Shown here piece after piece: positions 11,876 to 22,057 of a stretch of 64,000 nt of DNA. Below the pieces are notes generated by a model. That model made no database searches. It saw only the letters and a list, made by a program, of their open reading frames with translations, and was not told where the DNA came from. The position numbers were made by a program, and so were the translations under genes. The stretch's first letter is position 1; each line of letters starts with the position of its first letter. Source of the DNA: Simmondsia chinensis (Eukaryota; Streptophyta; Magnoliopsida; Caryophyllales; Simmondsiaceae); the NCBI GenBank assembly GCA_018398585.1, contig JAGTTD010000007.1, forward strand, positions 11,958,320 to 12,022,319, in the 5' to 3' direction.

Positions 11876-12433
11876 TCATGCACTGCATAGTGGAAGATTT
11901 AGGGGAATGGGGAGGTTCAATAGCCTTCCCTTTAATTTTATTAATTCACTATTAAAACAAAAGGGAAAGAGAGACTTGATTTCTCGCAACCCAAGAAAAG
12001 GAGAAACAAGGGCTCAATTTCTCGCAACCCAAGAAAAAGAGAAACAAAAGCTCGATTTCTTGCAGCCCAAGAAAAGGAGAAACAAAAGCTCGATTTCTCA
12101 CAATCCGAGATTAGGAGAAACAAGGTCTCGATTTCTCACAACCCAATAAAAGAAGAAACAAGGTATTCTTTCAAAATAATTCTAATCTTGGATGATCAAA
12201 TAACCTTGGTTCCACTTGTATTTATAGAGGATCTAATTAACTCTAAATTAAACTCGAAGAGATAAAGAAAAATACTAAAAGATAAATAAACAACAAAAGA
12301 TAAATATAAAAACAAAATAAAATCTGAAATATAAATCTAATCCTAGTATAAGTCAAATTCTATCTTCATAGCTATCTTCAACTGTGTGGCCCCTTCACGT
12401 CGTGTACCTGCCAGTTGTGACTGGGCTGCATCA
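11876..12433 (-). repeat. F 3' LTR with five 38-bp tandem units
   Basis: It contains five tandem copies of a 38-bp unit (11975-12164) of the form ctcgatttctcacaaccc followed by aagaaaaggagaaacaaggg. The partner LTR has four, which explains most of the length difference (558 vs 527 bp). Confidence 0.9.
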
Positions 12434-13048
12434 TCCTCCCCAACCTAGACAGAATTCGCTCTCGAATTCAACCCCATCTTGTTAGCAAGTGAAGATGTCC
12501 ATGGGAAAATCAATGGCTCCCAATTTGGGGCTTGAACTTTCTCAATGTAGGGGTGCCTTAGGTGGTGCTTGTAACGCTGGGTGGATGGTTGATATTTTTT
12601 GTCGAGCTAATGATGGTGGTTGAGGTTGCACCGACGGTCAAGCTAGTGTTGATGGATGCAGTGGAATTGCGGTCATTGGTGGTGGAATTAGGTCTACGAT
12701 CTCAATATCTTTGATTTTCTCATCATTATAGATGGGCTCATCTAAAATAGGCGGACAAGATAAATCAACATCGGACGCATCATACGCGCTAAATATAGGC
12801 TCCGATATTGTTAGTGGTCGAAATGGATTTTGGAAACTCTCCTCCATCTCGTCTTCTGCACCCAGTGTTAATAGGCGTTGGGGCTGAGTTCCTAGTGTAA
12901 GATTGAGATATGCTCCCAGTTGAATACAGCAGCGCTCGATTCGTCGGAATCTCTCCTCAAACTTTTCCAATCTCCTATCGGTCTGTCATTGATCATCACG
13001 ATCATAAATGTTTTTAACGGTGGCAAATCTCTATCGCCCACAGGCCAT
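12434..13048 (-). pseudogene. F gag N-terminal remnant
   Basis: The start is the ATG at 13048-13046 (minus), 18 bases after the PBS. It reads MACGRQRFATVKNIYDRDDQ, then a stop, then an open stretch 12970-12638 with RRLEKFEERFRRIERC, GAYLNLTLGTQPQ and an acidic segment. Element E starts in the same way (ATG at 59084, MARRRPRYAAIRDVLDRD). This is the start of a chromovirus-type Gag. The capsid, zinc knuckle and all of pol are missing. The interior ends in an aattcgagagcgaattctg stretch and the purine tract. Confidence 0.7.
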
Positions 13049-13065
13049 CTCAGAAACTGTTCTGA

Positions 13066-13079
13066 GCTCTGGTACCAAT
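13066..13079 (-). other. F primer binding site
   Basis: The minus strand reads attggtaccagagc directly after the 5' LTR. This is the common tRNA-Met type PBS (tggtaccagagc) two bases from the LTR end. Confidence 0.85.
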
Positions 13080-13606
13080 TGACGCAATGCATAGTGGAAG
13101 ATTTAGGGGAATGGGGAGGTTCAATGGCCTTGCCTTTAATTTTATTAATTCGCTAATAAAACAAAAAGGAAAGAGAGGCTCGATTTCTCACAATCCAAGA
13201 AAAAGAGAATCAAGGAGTCGATTTCTCACAACCCGAGAAAAGGAGAAACAAAGGCTCGATTCTCACAATCAGGGATTAGGAGAAACAAGGGCTCGATTTC
13301 TCACAACCCGATAAAAGGAGAAACAAGGTATTCTTCAAAATAATTCTAAACTTGGATGATCAAATAACCTTGGTTCCTCTTGTATTTATAGAGGAGCTAA
13401 TTGACTCTAAATCAAACTCTAAGAGACAAAGAAAAATACTAAAAGATAAATAAACAACAAAAAATAAATATGAAATCTGAAATATAAATCTAATCCTAGT
13501 ATAAGTCAAATTTTATCTTCATAGCTATCTTCAACCGTGTGGCTCCTCCGCGATGTGTACACGCCACCCCCGTCAAATACCCACCAGTTGTGACTGGGCT
13601 ACATCA
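13080..13606 (-). repeat. F 5' LTR with four tandem units
   Basis: Pairs with 11876-12433. It holds four roughly 38-bp units (13179-13329). The ends are tgacgc on the left and catca on the right (plus strand). Confidence 0.9.
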
Positions 13607-13660
13607 CTTTGTCTCTATCCTATGCTTGGCTTGAGGACTAGCAAATGTTAGGTATAGGGG

Positions 13661-15156
13661 TGTTGATACGTCTCACATTTACGCATATTTTATTTGATAT
13701 TTTAGCTCATTTGCACTTATTTAATTACCGTTATATCCTAACTTTGATAATTTTTTATATTTTATAAGTTCGAAAATTAAAGTTTCATAAATTATAAAAT
13801 TTTTGTGCGAACAAGACAAAATTTAATACGTGGGCAATTAAATCAAGTCAGTCGGGAATTGAAGCCCGACCTAGACAGGCACCAGACCTGCGCCAAGCCC
13901 ATCACCTGCGTCCAGACCCTCACCAGACCTGCTAACAACCGTCGTCCTCCTCATGCCCGTCACCAGCCCACATCCAAATAAGGCCCATGCTCAACCCAGC
14001 GTCCACCTGCACCAGCCCATCAGCATCAGCCTGCCCCTGTCCAGGCCCACAAGGACCTGTGCTCAAGCCACAAACAGCACAGCGCCGACCCCGCCCAGCA
14101 TCCAGCCCAATCCATGTCCTCAGGCCCACCTACCACCCGTCAAGCCCAATCCATGTCCAAGGTCAGCTCCGATAGGGCTTTCGTGAGGATCAACAGCAGC
14201 GGGCATCAAAATATAAGAGGTAGAAGAAAGATCGCAGCAGGGGGGCTATCGGGTTTTTTAGATTTTAATTCTCTGTTTTGTGATCACCGCTTTGTGATAT
14301 TAGTCTCTCACTCTCTGTATTTGATTTTACGTTTTCTTTAATTTGGAACGAGTGCAAATTTAGCGTGAAGACCGACATGAGTTCTTTCATCTTCTCCTTC
14401 ACCGGTTCATCCTTGATGGAGAGCTAGTTTGCTCTCTAAGGTTAGATAAAATCTTAGTCTTTTTATTCTTGTATTACTTTTTAATTTGGGTTAATTTAAT
14501 TATTTACATAAATTACTTGATTGAGATAAATATTTTAAAGTATCATGTTTTTATCATTCATTCAATTGAGAAGATGATCGAGTTTGTAACATTTGATCGT
14601 TGATGTTGAAATTCATAAATAATTCTTTATGCTAGTAGCTTTAGGACTAATTAATCAAACATAGTATTCACCGAATTGTTAATTAGAGTCTATATTCCAT
14701 ATGTTTTGGTTAGATAGGGTCAATACTTGATAATTAACAATACGTTAGAAAGAGCCTATTTTTCTTATGCTTTAGTTAGATAGGATCAATGCGTGAAACT
14801 TGCAACATCATCTTTGTAGATTAAAGCTTGTAGCATAAACCACTACCCTGATAATCAATAATCACAATTCAAGAGTTAATGCAAGAATAATTGGCAAATA
14901 ATGGATTCTAACCCTAAGTTCCAATTCCAAATTCTTTTCTCCTTTCGATTTAGAATTACTTAGTTTAAGTGTTGTTTCTCTAGGTTAACTAACACAAATA
15001 TCGCAACTTTCCTTTTATCAATTCAAGTCATAGAACAAATTCACGTACTCTTAGTCCCAGTGGTTCGACGCTCTCTAACCCTAGACTTCAATTTAAATGT
15101 GTTTAGTGGACAGGGTTTTATATTAAATTTTGATATACGTAAAAAAACACACATCA
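13661..15156. repeat. Probable solo LTR inserted in Tat-1 leader
   Basis: A 1.5 kb block starting tgttgatacgtctcac (or tgatacg at 13664) and ending acacacatca, with no internal element. Tat-1 sequence lies on both sides. It includes a GC-rich stretch (13860-14180) of imperfect ccagccca-type repeats in otherwise AT-rich DNA. No partner copy is in the window, and the flanks (agggg, gggct) do not form a clean TSD, so the exact ends are uncertain. Open frames in the GC-rich part are on both strands and look like composition effects. Confidence 0.6.
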
Positions 15157-15338
15157 GGGCTTTGTTCAAGGGAATGCTCAAGCAGGGATCCAATCAGGGC
15201 TAAGCCTTCTTGCTCTTCATGCTCAAGAGCACTGAACCTCCTGGTTCCAACCATTTGTGAATGGTCTAAAACTGATCAACGATGGGCTAAAGACGACGAA
15301 ATCTCATTTAAGACTCCCACTGTGGCCTCCAAAAGGCG
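15157..15338 (-). other. Tat-1 5' leader and expected PBS region
   Basis: Directly after the 5' LTR the minus strand reads cgccttttggaggcc. Tat-2 has tgccttttggtaacc in the same place (31753-31767). The shared gccttttgg is where a PBS should lie, but I cannot match it to a tRNA. Confidence 0.6.
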
Positions 15339-16679
15339 TGCTTGCTTTATTTTGTATGCAATTAAGTGTGGTGTGGTCGTTGTAAAATGATAAACAAAAC
15401 AAACATGCACAACGGACACACCGCGATTAGGGAGTGAGTCTAAATATAAACCATATGTCTTTGACTTCAACCACTCACTGTTTTCGAAGAAAAGGTTGTG
15501 GTGTGCTAGTGTATTTGACTTCAATAATAACGTGAGTTCAGCTTATGCTTCAATTAAGAAGACTTTTGTCAAGTATTTCTATGGATTTTTATATGTATGT
15601 TGATAGAAAATGAAATGATATGGACCTGACCAAGTGGCAGTTACAGTGATGGAGCAAGGCCTACAAACACCTTTCCTCACACACATAAAAGTAAGGAATT
15701 GGGGTGGAGATAAACCCAAGAGCTCGGTAGTTCACTTACAAGCTCGAGTCAATAAGATTTTTAAGCCAAGCACCCTTGACTAATAATAACTCAAATGAGT
15801 TAAGGTATGACAAGGTTAAGATGGAGCAAACCGTGCTCAGGTCACTGAATTAGGACCAACGCAATCCACGTCAAGCCTTGGCCTTCAAAGCCCTAAACAA
15901 TGGCATGAACCTAAGTTTACCAGTTTAATTTTGCAGTGATAGTAGAGTTAATACCAACGTCAAAGTCTTAAACTAAAGCCTGAATTTTCAACTTGTCGAA
16001 ATTTGGGAACAGATTAAAACTAGAAGTTTGTACCTGAAGCCCGAGAAATTGTATTACTGATGAAGCAAGTACAGTAAGTTCTAGGTTAAGCGAAGCTATG
16101 CTAAGTTATTCCTAAGAAAAGAGCACAAGTGTGTTGTAAAGAAAACATGATGAAGTTTTGTATGGGTTGTTGTTTTTTGGATTGACACAGAGTCCTTTAA
16201 TTGAAAATAACTACTGCTCCTAATTCTGTGACAACTCTTCCCATGTCACACCACTCAGCTTCCTCTTGCACGTGCAGAATATCACTGAACATGTCCATAA
16301 TTCAGTATTGGACAGAATTCCTTGGTGCACACGTCCATAATCTTAGCGCAAGTCCCTTCTAGAAGTCCCACGTCCCATCGTGTAGCTTAGTGTCCAAGTA
16401 TCTGAGATTGCCCTCCAAGTAACCATCTCGAGCCTGGAAACCACTTGGCTTGCAGCCTTCTTGGAAGTCCCTTGAACTCGAGCTCCTTTTACCCTTCAAC
16501 CATCTCGAGTCCTGGAACCCTTATAGGATGATCATTTCTTTAGGATACTAGGCTTGAGATGCAGTTATTTTAGCACATAAAGCCCAAGGTTTTCTGGAGG
16601 TGGACCACACGTGTTGAACACGTTGCACTTTATCCAAAACGGCGTTGTCCCAGCCCCTTTCAAAATTAGGGTGTAAACA
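15339..16679 (-). repeat. Tat-1 5' LTR (1341 bp)
   Basis: On the minus strand it starts TGTTTACACCCTAATTTTG at 16679 and ends aaaataaagcaagca at 15339. It is collinear with the Tat LTRs at 30384-31752, 46906-48309 and 62608-64000. Confidence 0.88.
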
Positions 16680-17534
16680 ATAACCTATTTAAACCCTAGA
16701 AAAAAATTATAATATTGCAATTCTATTAATAATATATATAATAATAATGTAATAATTGTATCTTAAAAGTTAATGTTTGGATTAACCGTTGCGTCTTATT
16801 CTTTTTTTCGATTTAATATGTATAATTATAGTAATATATATTAGGCAATTATTCAAAAAACTCTTCGTCAATAATCTTTATACACTAAATATAATCGGGT
16901 TTGGGTTGGGTTTGGGTTAGATTTGGGTGACATCAAATCCAATCCAACCCAAAACATATTTATCGACATCCATATCCAAATCCATTTAAAACCCATTTTT
17001 CACATCTAAATCCATCTTAAATGAATAAGATTGGATGAATATACAAAGGATTCGGGTCCAATTGCCCTCCCTACCTAAAACTGTCAAATAATATTCTAAT
17101 TTACGAGAAGAAAAATTTTCAAACAATTTATCTCAATTTAAATTGTTGGCATGATGTCAGGTAATATTATAACCATCCTATACACATTAGAATATATATC
17201 AAATCTCGACTTCAATCATTGTTAGAAATTTAAGAAGCAATGACGCATAGCAAAGACAAATTGCCATGAATTATGAGTTTGGCTTCACATAAATCTTGGA
17301 GGAACAAATTTGCGTGTATCGATTTCCTTGACAGACATTGAACAATCTAATTGATTGATTGAAGGTTGTCTTTAATTATTATCCAAGGAACAATATTTAA
17401 AAAAAATACAGTCAAAATAGACGTTTAACATAATGTTTCCTTAAATAGTAGTCTAACATTTGATATTAATGTGTTTTAAGTACCTTGTCTTGCCAACGGA
17501 AGTCAATAGAATTGTAACCTTGTTAATAAAAACA

Positions 17535-17720
17535 TTTAGGCTCTCTTTGTTTTCGAGGAAAATCACGTTCTTGGAGTTGGCTTTCCCCTTTTCCATTGTT
17601 TGACATGCGCTTTCCGACGGAAGAGGTTTTTCGAATGAAAAACTTTTCCTTCAAATGCGGAAAATGACTTCCCTTTTGAAAGGGGGAAAACTCATCATTG
17701 CAAGTGATCCGAAAAATTTG
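17535..17720. mobile_element. Possible MITE fragment
   Basis: A 190-bp block beginning taggctctctttgttttcg contains several gaaaa/ttttc pieces (gaaaaacttttcc, gcggaaaatgacttccc). It resembles common plant DNA-transposon MITEs with ggctctgtttg-type ends. No clear second terminal repeat or TSD was found. Confidence 0.35.
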
Positions 17721-17944
17721 AATATGGATCATATGAAAATGAACTTAGTGCTACCTTACATCGCTAGGTAATAATGGGGGATAAAAATTGGATAAAAAAT
17801 GATCATTCAACTCCAAATCTTGGAGTAATATGATGTGGTTTTATTTGATTTTGTTCTTAACTGGTAGTTTATGTTTGAAATATTTTTACTAATTCACAGT
17901 ATGGTGAATATTATAATTAGGACATAGTATTTGATATACGCTTT

Positions 17945-18420
17945 TAAGAAAAATTATCGTTTAAGTACCCTGACGTTTGATCATTTATCACTTAGGTTCA
18001 TTATCCTTCCAATGCATACAATAAGGTACCTTGAGATTTAAATATTTTATTACTTAGGTACCCTGAAGTTTTAAAATTTTATCAATCCGTTAGTGCCTTT
18101 TTTGAAATGTGATATATATTCAATAGAAAAATTTAAAATATAGCATAATTTCGACAACATATAAGTATTCTCATGAGAATTTGATGGGTTTTTTTTGCTA
18201 AAACATGCTAATATGATACATGATTTCAGTCATATTTAGGTAGTTTACATGAACATACGATGAACATTTAAACGTAATTTTTTGAAAACATTGACTTAAA
18301 CTTCAAGGTACCTTTTTGTATATATTGAAATGTTAGTTCTGCTTAAAAAAAAAAAAAAGTATTGAAATGTTAGCATGTATGCCAAATGTTCAAATCTCAA
18401 GGCCTTAGTAATAACATCAC
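17945..18420. mobile_element. Possible MULE/MITE-like element with imperfect inverted arms
   Basis: The left arm has aagtaccctgacgtttgatc and ataaggtaccttgagattta. The right part has aacttcaaggtacctt and caaatctcaaggccttagt, which read as inverted versions. The pieces taagtaccctgacgttt and cacttaggt are familiar from plant MITE families. Ends are not defined. Confidence 0.4.
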
Positions 18421-18636
18421 AACTACATGAAGTTTATATAATTTCATATATATTGTACTGCTACTTATATTATCCTATGACAAAGCATAATATAATTGGT
18501 AAAAGGTGATTCCCATAAAATGAACGAGAAATATTACAAGGTCAGACCATGTTTTGTCATTAGAACAAGGAAAATCTCAATGGAAATTGCATTTTTCATG
18601 GTGGAAGAGTACTTCCCTTGAATCAAGAGAAGCCCT

Positions 18637-18639
18637 AAT

Positions 18640-18673
<34 letters not shown>

Positions 18674-18676
18674 GAG
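18637..18676. repeat. T28 tract flanked by aatgag
   Basis: A run of 28 T (18643-18670) lies between two copies of aatgag. It could be the tail of a minus-strand retroposon with a 6-bp duplication, or simple slippage. Confidence 0.6.
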
Positions 18677-19640
18677 TAGGTATCAGGCAAGATGCTTCAA
18701 GGTTTATGCAATGTACATTGAGAAAGAAAGGAAAAAAAAAAAAAAAAAGAAATAGGATAAAGCCAATAGCTATTATTAGAGTATATCTGTATTAGATTAC
18801 TTTTGTATTGTATTCTATTTGTTATAATTTTATATTGTATTTTCTATTCTTGTTATATATAGTCCTCTATATCCCTTGAGAGGCTACATTTCCCTTCTAC
18901 GTGATGTTGGTTTTTGGAGATAATGTGCTTTAATTTTGTTATTGCTCTTAAACACCTGTATTCCACATAGAAAATCTAGAGACGAAAGAGCCACTTATAC
19001 ACCCCCATGTCCTTACCCATGGTAAAGTCTTGTGTGCGTTGAGTGGTATAGAGGGGCATAGCATGCACACACCCCGTTACGTCGTGTAAATGAGCTCGAG
19101 GTGAGTTTTTATTTTTTGGACTGCGCTCCATGTTCAAGCTCAAGTTGTCTTTCTTTTCCCAACCTCGAGGCTTTGTTCGTTACTCCGACTACAAGCTAAA
19201 GCTCAAGCCGCATTAGTTGACTGATTCAACTACCCACTCCGTCATATCTTTTCCTTTCTTGTTTGAGAATTTTCTTACTGCTCCATATCCTCCACGTTCC
19301 ATAACTTGACATTGGGTTTCTTGTTGATTTTCCGCGTGTAGCACTCATTCTAAGTGGCAGATTTTTGCCCATAAATACAGTGCTTTGGAGCAATGCTCAA
19401 TACACTTAAAAATCCATAATCTTCATCTTCTTCTCTTCTCTGTTAAGCTCTTATTCTATACTCCGTTAGCTGAGCAAGTTGAAGTGTACTCTAGCCTATC
19501 ACCCAAAAGTACACTCTTATGTCGGATGTCGTGCTAACCTTGGTAGTCGAAGTGCCTGACGACCCCGTCTCTATCATAGCGGGGGCATAAACAACTTAGG
19601 CCGGTGGTGAACTCCATGGTGCGACAACTTCCTTTGGTTC

Positions 19641-20077
19641 TGTTATGATTCAAGATGATTCTTGGATCATAAACTATGACAGAAGAATTTGGGATGAGAA
19701 GAGAAATGAAATCAAGATGAGAATTAGAAGAATATAGATGAGAAGTAGAGAGAATTAGAGTTGAGAGAGAAAAATAGAATCAATATCATTTATCAATGAG
19801 GATTATGAGACAGTCATCTACTACTTATACTAACCTGAAGCTAAAGTTAGCTAAGCTAGATACATTGCACATGGACTCCTAAAGCTAACCGACATTAATC
19901 ATCCTAGTCGCCATTCTTGACCTTCAACTAACATTTGACTCACTTGACTTACACAAGAGGCTAACAAAGCTAATTAAGCTAAGACTAAGGAATTATACTA
20001 GTTATTTACAAGCTTATGAATTATTGGTAATTACTTTGTACTTAATTCCATGAGCCCCATTTGTATGAATCATGACA
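19641..20077 (-). repeat. B 3' LTR (437 bp)
   Basis: Pairs with 26432-26858. The minus strand begins TGTCATGATTC and ends AATCATAACA. On that strand 19778-19682 is a C/U-rich stretch (ttctctctacttctcatc type). Confidence 0.9.
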
Positions 20078-20091
20078 ATATTCCCCCCTTT
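20078..20091 (-). other. B polypurine tract
   Basis: The minus strand reads aaaggggggaatat next to the 3' LTR start TGTCATG. Confidence 0.75.
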
Positions 20092-20587
20092 AAATATTCT
20101 TGTCCTTAAGAATCTTAATAGAGAAGTTACAGTCTTGAAAAACTCTTGATGTTGATCTTGTCACAAGATGTTAAACGCCTACTGTGGCTAACATTTAATC
20201 TTCAACAATTGATGCTGATGTCATGAACACAATATTCCCTGGTCCGTGACAATGCCAAGACCGTGCCCAGGACGCTGCCCAGGCTTGTCATGGTCGCTGC
20301 CAGTGCCATGCCCAGCCTTGTCAAGACAATGCCTAGTGCGCTGCCCAGTCCCATGCCCAGCCTTGTCAAGACAATGCCAGAGCCTGTCCCAGCCCGTGGC
20401 CAGGGCCGTCCCAGGCCTGCGTCCCCAACGACCCTGTCCTATGCCGCCCTGCAGCCTAGCCCCTACCTAGGACGCTCCTCCCTTACTAGCCGTTTGAAAG
20501 ATTCTCCTTTTGATATTATTCTAGATTTAATTGTTGTAACTGATAATTCTAGATATTATTAGATATTTTAGTATTTTGTTATATTTC

Positions 20588-20595
20588 TATAAATA
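20588..20595 (+). promoter_or_regulatory. TATA box of G 5' LTR
   Basis: Sequence tataaata in the context ctataaatagg. The same box is at 23003-23010 in the 3' LTR. Transcription would start roughly 30 bases downstream, just before the C/T-rich tract, placing that tract in the 5' end of the RNA. Confidence 0.7.
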
Positions 20596-20644
20596 GGCAT
20601 TTGTAATTCATTTGTACAGAATCAATTGACAAATATATGAAATA

Positions 20645-20770
20645 TCTCTTTCATTCTCTCATCTAATTCTCTATTCTCATCTAATTCTACTTCTCTCTCA
20701 TCTAACTCTAATTCTTTCTCTCATTTGAACTCTATTTGTCTTTCTTTTCTCACCTAACCTCTCTTTCATT
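20645..20770 (+). promoter_or_regulatory. C/U-rich tract in G R/U5 region
   Basis: About 125 bases nearly free of G, made of repeated tctcatctaattct and ctctttc motifs. The second copy is at about 23059-23184. Such RNA is the classic target of PTB proteins (UCUU, CUCUCU). Related tracts occur in the LTRs of A, B and C. Confidence 0.65.
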
Positions 20771-20820
20771 TGGGCCCAAGTCTTGTACTTTGGCCGTCAC
20801 ATCCGCGAGACTGTGACGAA

Positions 20821-20840
20821 TTGGTATCAGCGTAGTTGCG
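20821..20840 (+). other. G primer binding site
   Basis: ttggtatcagcgtagttgcg lies two bases after the 5' LTR. tggtatcag is the usual tRNA-Met type PBS start. Confidence 0.8.
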
Positions 20841-21098
20841 ATCAAGGGCCACGTTCTATTCTGCATTGAAGTGAAGGTAATCCCAATTGTTGTAAGAAGT
20901 GTTGTGCAAGTTGGAACGATCAAGAAAATTCTCATGATACCCATTTTGTGACCAAAAATGGTATCATAGCATGTTATGAGCAAGAGGGTATAATAAAATT
21001 AAAAAAAAATTCAAGAATTCAAGGTTGCCTTGCTGCCGTAGTTGAGTACGCCGTTGCTTCCTCAATGTTCAAAAAAATGGTTCAAGAATTTTGGTGAG

Positions 21099-21507
21099 AT
21101 GGCCACGTTATTCGTTAAGGTATCCGAAACCCTTTATCCCATTACCGGTGATGTTATTTGTAGAGTTTTTCTCTCCTTTTGGGTGTATTGCAAAAATAAA
21201 GTACGTCTTTGTGACTTCTCTTAGAGTGGAAGTCCATGTGACTTACACCTCGAGAAATGATGCCGAGAGTGCTTGTAGGTGCTTGCACGGAAGGAACATC
21301 TACAATTATTGTTGTAAAATGGACATCCAAGTATCCACGCCTCCTAGGAACATTACAACCATAGTTTTCTCTACTTTTGATGTCACAACCGAGAGTAATG
21401 CAGCCATAAGGGAAAGGGTAGAGAAGTCGGAAATCTGGACCTGTGATGTGAGTGAGTCCGTAGATTCATTTGCAAGTAAGGAGTTAAAAGCTACATCGAG
21501 TCTTTAG
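21099..21507 (+). pseudogene. PTB-like RRM protein of element G
   Basis: From the ATG at 21099 the frame reads MATLFVKVSETLYPITGDVI. After a 1-2 base shift near 21170 it continues SPFGCIAKIKYVFV, then VTYTSRNDAESACRCLHG, then GRNIYNYCCKMDIQVS (about 21287-21340), ending at a stop at 21505-21507. The pattern LYPxT-DV---VFSP-G---KI followed by GRNIY--CC--DIQ is that of an RRM of the polypyrimidine tract-binding/hnRNP-L family, where GRNIYDGCCxLDIQ is a hallmark. Classic Phe/Tyr RNP residues are weak, as is usual for PTB RRMs. It is the first coding segment after the PBS, where gag should be. Confidence 0.75.
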
Positions 21508-22057
21508 CCAAACGTGTTGACCATTACCTTGAAAGCCAAGGAGAAAAGCTTAATCCTCCACAACCTCAATTGCCTTGTCACTTGGTAGAAAAGTCAAGGG
21601 TCTTAACCAAAGTGAGGAACCAAGAGAACCGAGACCAGAAGAGTCAAAATTCACTTTGGAACTGCAAGATCTCCAAGATACGGTTTGGGCCAGCCAACGT
21701 CAGCAACCGGTTGTGCCCCACGTTGACAAACCACAAGAATTGGGGATTGGTGATGCCCTATCTACGCCGGACAAGCCATTCTTACAAGAACTGCCTGTTG
21801 ACGTTGAGGATGAACCGGAGGAGTCCCCCTTGGTTGAGGAAGCACATGAGCCATCAATGGGGGTAGCAAAAGTGCTCATGGAACACATGGTACCTGAAGC
21901 ATCCGAAGGTGACACCCTGTTCCTTGAGTCACCACAACCTAGGGACAAGCCGCAAGTTAAAAGCACCGAAGCCGCTGTCAAGGATCCCTACCTTGAGCTT
22001 CCCATGCCAAGGCTTAGGCCAACGGAAGGTAATGACATACGGACAGTAGTACAGTAG
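21508..22057 (+). pseudogene. Pro/Glu-rich protein of element G
   Basis: A segment in a shifted frame reads ESLAKRVDHYLESQGEKLNP (about 21497-21560), a short helical piece. Then 21575-22057 is a long open frame of about 160 codons, rich in Pro, Glu and Leu (for example VDVEDEPEESPLVEEAHEPS), ending at a stop near 22055. No domain is recognised. It probably continued from the RRM in one protein before frameshifts. The composition suggests a disordered acidic region. Confidence 0.5.

Larger units (their letters stand above)
11876..13606 (-). mobile_element. Element F: 1.7 kb non-autonomous LTR element
   Basis: Complete small element with LTRs 11876-12433 and 13080-13606, perfect TSD ctttg (11871-11875 and 13607-13611), a PBS beside the right LTR and a purine tract beside the left LTR. 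The 646-bp interior keeps only the N-terminus of gag and a short tail. It belongs to the same family as element E (57381-59320), with related LTRs, the same gag start and the same LTR start TGATG on the minus strand. It must depend on enzymes supplied by another element. Confidence 0.9.
1..16679 (-). mobile_element. Tat-1: Ty3/gypsy Tat/Ogre-type retrotransposon, 3' part cut by window edge
   Basis: On the minus strand the order is 5' LTR (15339-16679), leader, gag remnants (10916-11870), protease (about 1118-1790) and reverse transcriptase (1-620). RNase H, integrase and the 3' LTR would lie left of base 1. Protein and LTR sequences match Tat-2 at 30-48 kb, for example the protease motif LVDNG and the RT motif EVYIDD. 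Three later insertions split it: SIRE (2409-10910), F (11876-13606) and a solo LTR (13661-15156). The gag region left after removing these is much shorter than in Tat-2, so an internal deletion is likely. Stops and frameshifts are frequent. Confidence 0.85.
16680..19635. other. AT-rich non-coding DNA with MITE-like pieces
   Basis: No coding region is supported. It holds a ggtttgggttgggtttggg stretch near 16900, a MITE-like block at 17535-17720, an inverted-repeat-like block at 17945-18420, a T28 run at 18643-18670 and an A-rich run at about 18731-18750. Part of 18800-19635 looks promoter- or LTR-like (cataaata near 19370), but no partner copy was found. Confidence 0.5.
20219..20818 (+). repeat. 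G 5' LTR (600 bp)
   Basis: Starts tgtcatgaacac and ends ctgtgacg (final A mutated). From 20244 to 20470 it is a GC-rich array of imperfect units (gcccagccttgtcaagacaa type). A TATA box tataaata is at 20588-20595 and a C/T-rich tract follows at 20645-20770. Confidence 0.93.

Noticed and set aside
13932..14186. Proline-rich frames on both strands
   Set aside because: They lie in the GC-rich repeat of a solo LTR. Frames in several registers and on both strands point to low complexity.
16890..16930. gggtttgggttgggtttgggtt as an interstitial telomere
   Set aside because: Plant telomere repeat is TTTAGGG. The units here are irregular and too few.
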